DNA of 41,090 nucleotides from Clostridiales bacterium (GTDB lineage Bacteria > Bacillota > Clostridia > Christensenellales > DTU072): assembly GCA_012841525.1 (NCBI GenBank), contig DUUO01000029.1, positions 1 to 41,090 of the forward strand. The letters run 5' to 3'. The first letter of the stretch is position 1. Every line of letters starts with the position of its first letter. The position numbers and the translations under genes were made by a program. Positions 26,525 through 33,700 of the stretch are shown in pieces. The notes below the pieces were generated by a model. That model saw only the letters and a program-made list of their open reading frames with translations, had not been told where the DNA came from and did not search any database.

Positions 26525-27193
26525 ATGAAACCAATTAATGAAGATTTAATCAATAAAATATTTGAATATGTAAAAGAGTATCAATTAGCAAATGGGATAT
26601 CTCCAACATTTAGAGCAATTCAAAAAGCATTGAAGTTATCAAGTCTTAGTTTAGTAAAAAGGTATGTAGACATTTTGAAAAGCCGTAATGTTTTTGAAGA
26701 ATCAGAAAATGGTGGAATTAATACGCCATATGGATTGTCTCTTGCTGAAAGCAAAATAGTTCCATTAGTTGGTAGAGTTTCTTGTGGTATGCCAATACTT
26801 GCAATTGAAAATATTGAAGGGAATTACAAACTTCCAAAAAATCTTTTAGGCAGTGGTGAATATTTTATGTTAGAAGCGACAGGTGATAGTATGACTGGCG
26901 TTGGAATTTATGACGGTGACATTTTAATTGTAAGGCAACAACCTTGTGCTGAATATGGTGAAATTGTAATTGCTTTAATTGATGGCGAAGCAACAGCAAA
27001 AACATATAGGCCAGAACAAAACCAAGTTGTTTTACATCCTGAAAATCCAGCATATGAAGATATAGTAATAAAAGGGCAAAAATTAGAAAAAAACAGTAAA
27101 ACTGATAATATAGGTTTAGAAATAAAAGCAGATGAATTTAGAATTTTAGGTGTTGTTGAAAGTTGGATCCATCAACATAAAAAAGGAAAGTGA
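26525..27193 (+). CDS. lexA: LexA-type SOS repressor
   Basis: 222 residues. The winged-helix DNA-binding domain (1-65) has the LexA pattern IFEYVKEYQLANGISPTFRAI. The S24 self-cleaving domain follows. The scissile bond is C87-G88 (VSCGMP) instead of Ala-Gly, the nucleophile is S122 in GDSM, and the general base is K159 in EATAKTY. The C-terminal part is slightly extended (a KGQKLEKNSKTDN insert). The ATG has AGGG upstream. On DNA damage, RecA filaments should trigger cleavage. It is the first gene of the plus-strand element-like block, so it may be an element-borne regulator rather than the only chromosomal LexA. Confidence 0.9.
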   Translation: MKPINEDLINKIFEYVKEYQLANGISPTFRAIQKALKLSSLSLVKRYVDILKSRNVFEESENGGINTPYGLSLAESKIVPLVGRVSCGMPILAIENIEGNYKLPKNLLGSGEYFMLEATGDSMTGVGIYDGDILIVRQQPCAEYGEIVIALIDGEATAKTYRPEQNQVVLHPENPAYEDIVIKGQKLEKNSKTDNIGLEIKADEFRILGVVESWIHQHKKGK

Positions 27194-27343
27194 ACTTTAC
27201 ATTTCTAACATTAACAGCGAAAAATTTACAGTGTAATAAAATGTATAAATAGCAATGTTGCAGCTTAACAAAATATATAAAAGCAAACTTAACAAATAAT
27301 TATAAAATCAAAAAAATATAAAAAATAATAAAGGAGCTGGAAA

Positions 27344-27703
27344 ATGTGGACTGATATGTATGATGATGATAAAAATCCAGGCAACGGGAAGAAAAAAGAT
27401 ACATTCATGGGCGGCAAATGGGGATATACCAAAGTATACATTGATGTCATTATACTTATGAGAGCAAATGGGAAAATGAGACCTCTTGCAATAATTTGGG
27501 ATGATGCTAAATACAATATTGATAAATTTGAAGGACCATTCCAAAGGCCGCCACAATATGTATGGGTTACAGGACCTACATTGAGATTTGGATTTTTCAT
27601 AAATGGCAAAAAAAGTACAGTATACTACGAAGAAAACACAGGTAGATGGTTTGTAGAAAAACCAGGTTCAAAATTTGATTCACCAGGATCTAACAAAAGA
27701 TAA
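27344..27703 (+). CDS. Small conserved protein next to lexA, function unknown
   Basis: 119 residues. The core YTKVYIDVIILMRANGKMRP, then LAIIWDDAKYNIDK, FFINGKKSTVYYEENTG and RWFVEK, looks like an all-beta domain. I recall similar small proteins beside lexA or Y-family polymerase genes in Clostridia (ending in a Trp-Phe-Val-Glu strand), but no function is known to me. AAGGAG precedes the ATG. The last codons (SPGSNKR and the stop) are the first copy of the tandem array that follows. Confidence 0.7.
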   Translation: MWTDMYDDDKNPGNGKKKDTFMGGKWGYTKVYIDVIILMRANGKMRPLAIIWDDAKYNIDKFEGPFQRPPQYVWVTGPTLRFGFFINGKKSTVYYEENTGRWFVEKPGSKFDSPGSNKR

Positions 27704-27900
27704 AAAGTTAAAGAGTTATATGGTTCAGTGTGATCTGTAGGATATAACAAAAGATAAAGGGGTTTTTTGCTTAAATTTAGTTCAATGTGATCCGCAGAAT
27801 CCAATAAAGATAAAAGGGTTATTAACTTAAAATTTGTTTAATGTGATTTATAGGATGTAACAAAAGACAAAATATATTTAGATATGTATATTTTTAACTT
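27676..27900 (+). repeat. Four 55-57 bp tandem repeats seeded from a gene's 3' end
   Basis: Units begin at 27676 (inside the gene), 27731, 27788 and 27844 and share tgatctgtaggatataacaa followed by aagataaa. The first unit encodes the last residues and stop codon of the preceding protein; later ones are non-coding and increasingly diverged. Confidence 0.85.
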
Positions 27901-27969
27901 CAAAACAAAGTATTATGCTCTAAAAACTTTAAGTTTATTGTAAGAGCAAAAATAAAAAAAATATTTGCT

Positions 27970-27997
27970 AACTAATTGGATTGCGCAACCGTTAGTT
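27970..27997 (+). promoter_or_regulatory. Inverted repeat before the zinc-ribbon gene
   Basis: AACTAA ... TTGCGCAA ... TTAGTT: an outer 6-bp inverted repeat around a perfect 8-bp palindrome, ending about 10 bases before the AAAGGAG of the next gene. It could be an operator or a translational hairpin. Confidence 0.4.
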
Positions 27998-28019
27998 TGG
28001 TGAAAAAGGAGATGATAGT

Positions 28020-28271
28020 ATGTACAAATTGAAATGTAGCGTATGTGGTAATGATTTGAGCATTTATATATATCAACCATCTAAAGTTTTGTATGAATGT
28101 CCTTACTGCAAAAACACATCAATGATTAGATGTGGTAGCGATGGAATAGTTATGACATTAAAAAACGTTCCTCAAGTAAAACTAGGCAAAACTGATGATT
28201 TGGTAAATATAAAAACAAAGCCAATAAAAAAAGATTCAAGTACAAAAGAAATGATGAAACCAATAGGTTAA
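28020..28271 (+). CDS. Small zinc-ribbon protein
   Basis: 83 residues. CSVCG (C6, C9) and CPYCK (C27, C30) form a zinc ribbon of the rubredoxin-knuckle type; a Lys-rich, probably disordered tail follows (TKPIKKDSSTKEMMK). No other domain. AAAGGAG lies eight bases before the ATG. It precedes the sigma-like gene and may regulate element transcription, but that is only inference from its neighbours. Confidence 0.75.
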   Translation: MYKLKCSVCGNDLSIYIYQPSKVLYECPYCKNTSMIRCGSDGIVMTLKNVPQVKLGKTDDLVNIKTKPIKKDSSTKEMMKPIG

Positions 28272-28280
28272 ATTAAAAAA

Positions 28281-28416
28281 ACTAAATATTAAATATATCT
28301 ATGGATGAGGTGCTAGTAGACACGATCGGATATATTTAAAGCAAGTAAAGAAAACTATCTATACGAAGTTATTTATAAGGCCTTGCACTGTGCAAATAGC
28401 ACAGCAAGGTCTTTTT
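28281..28416 (+). ncRNA. Structured leader ending in a terminator, upstream of the sigma-like gene
   Basis: TAAATATATC (28290-28299) pairs perfectly with GATATATTTA (28329-28338) around a 29-base loop that contains GTG...CAC. Forty bases later a strong hairpin, GGCCTTG-CA-CTGTGC-AAATA-GCACAG-CAAGGTC (28379-28411), is followed by TTTTT. Stem, spacer, terminator and then an SD and start codon 40 bases on is the layout of an attenuator or riboswitch. I match it to no known class; the hairpin may simply terminate the upstream gene. Confidence 0.5.
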
Positions 28417-28451
28417 ATTTTGAAAACATGAAACATTAAAGGAGAATAAAA

Positions 28452-29096
28452 ATGGTAAATAAATTACAAACAAAACCAAAAAAAGAAATAGAAACAATCA
28501 TAAATATTTTTGAAAACATAAAAAGTGAATACGCAAAATCTAAGCCAATAAAAATAAATACCACACCACAAATACAAAAAGGCAGTAACACACAAAAAGC
28601 AAGTGCTAGCATTATTTCAAGGTCGCAAAAAGGCAACAATACAAAAAAAGCAAATACTGAAACAAAAAAACAAGAAAGTGAAGTAAAGTTAGATTACGTC
28701 TTGGCTGATGGCTCTACTGTAACATTAAATGTAACGCCTGAATTTAAAAAGGCATATCTACTGCAAGTGAAGAAAGAAAAAAGAATTCATAGAAAAGAAA
28801 CAAGACGTCACATATCGCTAGAATATTTAGGAAGCAAAAATATTGAGCTTGCATCAAATGACAAAAGTCCTGAAGATGTATATATAGAACAAGAAGAATC
28901 TATGCAAATTCAAAAAGCATTAAGCACACTTAGTAAAAGTGAATATCATACACTAGAGCAAATTGCTGAAGGAGATTTTTGCTACAAAACATATGCAAGA
29001 ATAAATAATATTTCAATTGATGCAGCATACAAAAGAATTGCAAGATTAAAAGAAAAAGCACAAGGCCTAATTGCTATTAGTAAAATTAATGGATAA
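28452..29096 (+). CDS. Sigma-70 region 4-like regulator of the mobile element
   Basis: 214 residues. The first 75 are Lys/Thr/Gln-rich and probably disordered. A beta-strand motif (DYVLADGSTVTLNVTPEFKK) leads into RKETRRHISLEYLG and a C-terminal helix-turn-helix (ALSTLSKSEYHTLEQIAEGD, YARINNISIDAAYKRIARL). This arrangement is seen in the small sigma-like proteins of conjugative transposons of Bacillota. There is no region 2, so it cannot be a complete sigma factor. AAAGGAG precedes the ATG. It sits among element genes and may act on their promoters. Confidence 0.75.
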   Translation: MVNKLQTKPKKEIETIINIFENIKSEYAKSKPIKINTTPQIQKGSNTQKASASIISRSQKGNNTKKANTETKKQESEVKLDYVLADGSTVTLNVTPEFKKAYLLQVKKEKRIHRKETRRHISLEYLGSKNIELASNDKSPEDVYIEQEESMQIQKALSTLSKSEYHTLEQIAEGDFCYKTYARINNISIDAAYKRIARLKEKAQGLIAISKING

Positions 29097-29355
29097 ATAA
29101 AGCACTTGTTTTTTCCTTTTGAAAAAAATTAGAGCAAAATGCCAAAATGTATTAAAAGTTTACCATTTAACTATTTTATATTGACTGAAAATATATATTT
29201 TGGCTAACTCTCTGATTTTAGTTTTATTTTGAAATCTAATGCTTTTTGTCTAAAATGTCATTTTTCGTGGCTTTTAAATAGAAGAACAATATAGCAAAAT
29301 TTTAACAATTGATCCTTCAAACAACTCGTGTTATATATGCAAAAACTTTCATTTA
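29097..29355. other. Non-coding stretch before the structured array
   Basis: No gene seen. It includes tttttcgtggcttttaaata (29261-29280), which is nearly identical to tttttcgtggcttttatata at 35849-35868. Confidence 0.5.
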
Positions 29356-29358
29356 TCT

Positions 29359-29800
29359 TTAAAAACAAAAAGCTCTTGGGAGCTTTTTGAAAGGAGGTAC
29401 AAAGATGTTCAAACTTAGAAAAATGAAAAACAAACACAACTTTGAAGAGGAACATCAAGTACTTTAATTATATCGTAAAATCCTCCATTAGTCCATATTC
29501 GGCTTTTTTAAAAAACAAAAAGCTCCAAAGAGCTTTTTGCGGAGGTATCATGTTGTATTTTACAATCTATGATACAGATAATACATATTGATTATACCGT
29601 AAAATCCTCCATTAGTCCATATTGAACTTTTTTAAAAAACAAAAAGCTCCAAAGAGCTTTTTGAAGGAGTTCTTAAATCATGAACAATGTAAAAAAAAGT
29701 TAAAAGAAAGCATTTATATTATATATTAAGATCCTCTATTAGTCTATATGCAGTGTTTAAAAATACAAAAAGCCCCGAAGAGCTTTTTGCGGAGGGTAAT
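29359..29800 (+). repeat. Four-unit array: anti-SD, hairpin, strong SD, mini-ORF
   Basis: Terminator-like hairpins start at 29367, 29517, 29641 and 29767 (spacing 150, 124, 126). Typical core: AAAAAGCTC-CAAA-GAGCTTTTT. Each is followed at once by GGAGG or AAGGAG and, a few bases on, an ATG opening a tiny frame (20, 13, 7 and 2 codons). From unit 2 on, the block before the hairpin reads TCCTCCATTAGTCCATATT. The CCTCC-type arm can pair with the SD and co-varies: CCTT/AAGG, CCTCC/GGAGG, CTCC/GGAG and CCTC/GAGG in units 1-4. About 75 bases are conserved and 50-75 variable per unit. Confidence 0.8.
29405..29467 (+). CDS. Possible 20-residue leader peptide of array unit 1
   Basis: ATG with AAAGGAGGT seven bases upstream; encodes MFKLRKMKNKHNFEEEHQVL, basic then acidic. 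It is the longest mini-ORF of the array; those of the other units (29550-29591, 29680-29703, 29807-29815) differ in sequence and length, so the act of translation may matter more than the product. Confidence 0.35.
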   Translation: MFKLRKMKNKHNFEEEHQVL

Positions 29801-30020
29801 CTGTTGATGAATTAACAAAAAACAGAAAATTTACATTTTAATTATAGAACAAAAATTATCGATAATCTATAGTCAAATAAAAAATAAAATGATGTTGCTG
29901 CTTAAATGAATATCTATTTATAGTGCAGACAAAATTAAAAATAAATGATGTTATTACTTACATGGTAAAGTGCGGGCAACACTAAAAACAAATAAAAATT
30001 GAACATATAAGGAGAGTAAA
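29801..30020. other. Region between the array and the 30021 gene
   Basis: Holds a perfect 12-bp palindrome, ATTATCGATAAT (29855-29866), and two diverged copies of a unit of about 56 bases (aaatgatgtt at 29887 and 29943). No gene seen. A possible operator or part of a transfer origin. Confidence 0.4.
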
Positions 30021-30533
30021 ATGGAAAACAAAAAAGGAACAGAAAATAGTTTTGAAAAAGGAGTTTGGGTGCCGTTTATTGATGAGCCAAACAAAGAATC
30101 ATTTAATACTTTATATGAAAATGTAAAATTTAGATTCCCAAGTAAAAGGGCATTTATTAGAGAATGTTTGCATCGTGGTGCAGAACAAATATCAATACAA
30201 TATACTGAAAATCTTGAAGGTGGCTTTGCCTTTAAGGATAATAAAAACACAATAGAACATTTAGCCGCTTTAGATGAGAAAATTCATCAACTGTATAAAT
30301 ACTTAAGGACTCAAATCAAACATGGCTTTGCAAATCAAAGTTTGATAATAACAATGTTATCTTGTATGTACAATATTTTAATTTCTATTGCAGGGGGAAA
30401 GCCTTTACATTATACAAATATAAATGCAGGAATTTATGATTTATTGCCAATGCGTTTTAATGATATATATCAAGATTTATTGAAACAATATGGATTTTTA
30501 AATAATGTAAATACATATGATAGGAAAAAATAA
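30021..30533 (+). CDS. Element protein of unknown function, possible DNA-binding accessory factor
   Basis: 170 residues, no certain family. An early segment, NVKFRFPSKRAFIRECLHRGAEQI (about 35-58), has the beta-strand then helix-helix rhythm of ribbon-helix-helix proteins such as MobC-type relaxosome factors. The rest is helical (ALDEKIHQLYKYLRTQIKHG, then a hydrophobic SLIITMLSCMYNILISIAGG). Good AAGGAG before the ATG. Its place between a regulatory array and the helicase/relaxase genes fits a transfer accessory role, but this is inference. Confidence 0.6.
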   Translation: MENKKGTENSFEKGVWVPFIDEPNKESFNTLYENVKFRFPSKRAFIRECLHRGAEQISIQYTENLEGGFAFKDNKNTIEHLAALDEKIHQLYKYLRTQIKHGFANQSLIITMLSCMYNILISIAGGKPLHYTNINAGIYDLLPMRFNDIYQDLLKQYGFLNNVNTYDRKK

Positions 30534-30565
30534 ATAACATTTTTAGAAATTAAAGATTTTGAAAC

Positions 30566-30640
30566 AAATGTAACTTTTTTGTCACAGAGTAATGTAACTT
30601 TTTTTGTCATCGGATAAATGTCCTTTTTTTTGCTCTTTAA
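30566..30640 (+). repeat. Three iteron-like repeats before the helicase fusion gene
   Basis: aaatgtaactttttt-gtca, aatgtaacttttttt-gtca and aaatgtcctttttttt start at 30566, 30591 and 30616, about 25 bases apart. They face the start of the large helicase gene and could be binding sites for the 30021 protein or another regulator. Confidence 0.55.
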
Positions 30641-30713
30641 TATAGGGCTTTTTTAATATATAATATAATTAAATTGAATATATAACTGAAGTTAAACATT
30701 AAAGAGGCAAAAA

Positions 30714-33700
30714 TTGTTTAGTGATAATATTACTTTTTATGATTTAGAGACTGAAAGCACAACCACAAATAGAAAGGAAAGAGAAATTTGTGATATAGGT
30801 GCGTGTAGAGGAAATGCAACATTTCACGAAAATTCCCTTTCAAAGTTTGAAGATTTTATAAAAGGGACAAAGTTTCTTTGTGGCCATAATATTTTAAGGC
30901 ACGATAATCTATATATCAAAAACAGGCTAGAAAAATTAAACATAACTCATTTTATTGATACTTTGCTTCTATCTCCACTTCTTGATCCATATAAACCATA
31001 TCATTACTTAATAAAAGAGGATAATATAGTAGGTTCTAACAGTTTTAATAATCCACTTAAAGATTCTCAAAGAGCTTCAAAGCTACTAGAAGATTTCATT
31101 GAAAAATATAATATGCTAAATATAAATATACAAAGAATTTTATATTTTCTTTTGCATGAACAAAAAGATTTTAAGGGGTTTTTCGAATATATAAATGTCA
31201 GATTCATAAAATTTGGTGTTAATCTTTCAAGTTTAATTAAACGTGAAATTGAAAATAAAATATGTGCAAATGCTCCAGTCGATAGATTGATTAAAGATTA
31301 TCCAATTGAACTTGCATATACAATTATGCTTTTTTCTCAACATGCAGAACAAAAGAAAGAAATAAATTGGGCTGAAGTTCAAAAAGAAGTTAATGAAGAT
31401 TTTGACATAATAGGAAAAAGAGCATTAGAAGATTCAAAGTATGTATTAAAAACACCACCATGGGTGTTAATGACATTTCCAAAAATTGAGGAAGTTGTCC
31501 ATATTTTAAGAGGAACTAATTGTAAATCTTGTAAATATTGCAAAGGCGAACTAGATGAAGTTAAGGCTTTAGAAAAATATTTTGGATATACAAGTTTTAG
31601 ATCTTTTGAAGGGAAAGACTTACAATATGAAGCTGTAAAAGCAGCAAATAACGATGAATCTATTCTTGCTATTTTCCCTACAGCAGGAGGAAAGTCTTTA
31701 ACATTCCAACTGCCTGCACTCATTTCTGGAGATGCTGAAAACAGTTTGACGGTTGTAATTTCACCACTTCAATCTTTAATGAAAGACCAAGTGGATGTTT
31801 TAGATAAAGAGCATGGAATTTATAATGCCGCAACGCTAAATGGTTTACAAGATCCTATTGACAGAAATGAAGAATATGGAAAAGTTGAAAAAGGTATAGC
31901 AAGTCTTTTATACATATCACCAGAAAAATTAAGAAGCAAAAGCATAGAAAATCTTTTACTAAAAAGGCATATAGCAAGATTTGTAATTGATGAGGCTCAC
32001 TGCTTATCGTCTTGGGGCCATGATTTTAGACCAGATTATCAATATATTGGTAAATTCATAAAAAGCCTTCAAGAAAAAAAAGGGGGAAAAAGAATTCCAG
32101 TCTCTTGTTTTACTGCTACAGCAAAAAAAGAAGTTATTGAAGAAATAAAACAATATTTCAAAGAAATCTTAGATTTAGAGTTAAGAGAAATAAGCACAGA
32201 TACAAGAAGAAAAAACCTTAACTATTTCCAAATTGCTGTAAACAATCAAGAAGAAAAATTTAATGTCTTAATCAAGTTGTTAAGAGAAAAACAATGTCCC
32301 ACCATCATATATGTTTCAAGGGTAAAAAGAGCAAATGAACTTGCAGAAAAACTTTGTGCTAGAAATTTTAAGGCAAAAGCATATAATGCAAAAATAGATG
32401 CACAAGAAAAGATAAAAACGCAAGATGATTTTAAAAATGGCAATGTAGATATCATTGTTGCAACAACTGCTTTTGGAATGGGGGTAGATAAAAGTGATGT
32501 TGGAATGGTAATCCACTATGATATATCAGATTCACTTGAAAATTATGCTCAAGAATCTGGCAGAGCAGGAAGAGATCAAAAAATACAAGCAGATTGTTAC
32601 ATAATTTACAATGAAAATGATTTAAATCTGCATTTTTCTTTATTAAATCAAACAAAATTATCCATAAAAGAAATTCAAGATATATGGAAGGTTGTAAAAC
32701 TTTTGACAAAAGGTAATAGGAAAACATTTTCTAAATCTCCTATTGAGATAGCAAGAAAAGCAGGCTGGGATATAGATGGAGATAAATCCAAAATCGAAAC
32801 AAAGGTAATAACGGCAATCAACTCTTTAGAGCAAAGCAGGTTTTTAGAACGAGGGCAAAATGAACCTAAAATATTTGCTGACAGTATTTTAGTGAAAAAT
32901 ATTATGGAAGCAAGAGAAAAACTAGAAAAATCTCCATATTTCAAAGATGAAACTAGAAAAACAAATGCAGTAAGAATATTACAATCATTACTTAGTGCTA
33001 AAAGCACAACATTTAATAAAGAAGATATACCAGAATCAAGAGTAGAATATATTGCTGGAAATCTTTCGCTAAAAACAAAAGAAGTAATGGATATAGTTGA
33101 AGATTTAAAAGCGGCAGAAATATTAAGCGATACTCAAGATTTGAAAATAAATTTCACAAAAGAAGGAAGTATAAAACCAAAAAAACAAAAATTAGAAAAG
33201 TTTTATAAAATTGAAAAAAATTTTTTAGAAGGCCTAAAAGAAGGTGAAAATTTATATGATCTAAAAGCAATTAGTGCTTCTTTCGAAAATACATCAACAT
33301 TTGAATTAGAAAAGGTAATTGGATATTTAAGTATTACTGGGCTGATTAAAACTAAAAAAGCAGGTAAAAAATATGTATTTAATATTAGTAGCGAGAAAGG
33401 TAAAGATGAACTATTAAAAAATCTTGAAAGTAGATTTGATATAGCAAATTCTACATTAGAATACTTAAATGAACTAGATGAACATAAACCAAAAGATGCA
33501 AATTTAATTGAAGTATCTACCAAAATGCTAGTAGATAATTATGGACAAAATTTACTAGGGGAAAGCACTTCTCCTAAAGAAATGCAGAATGTTTTATTTT
33601 ATTTATCACGGACAGATATTTTGAAAATAGAGGGAAATTTTTTAGTTTTCTACAATGCAATCAAAGTTGAAAGAATAGCAGATGTCAGTAGAAGATATAC

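Noticed and set aside
29359..29800. CRISPR array
   Set aside because: Only four units, conserved blocks of about 75 bases, unequal variable parts, mini-ORFs with SDs, and no cas genes anywhere in the window.
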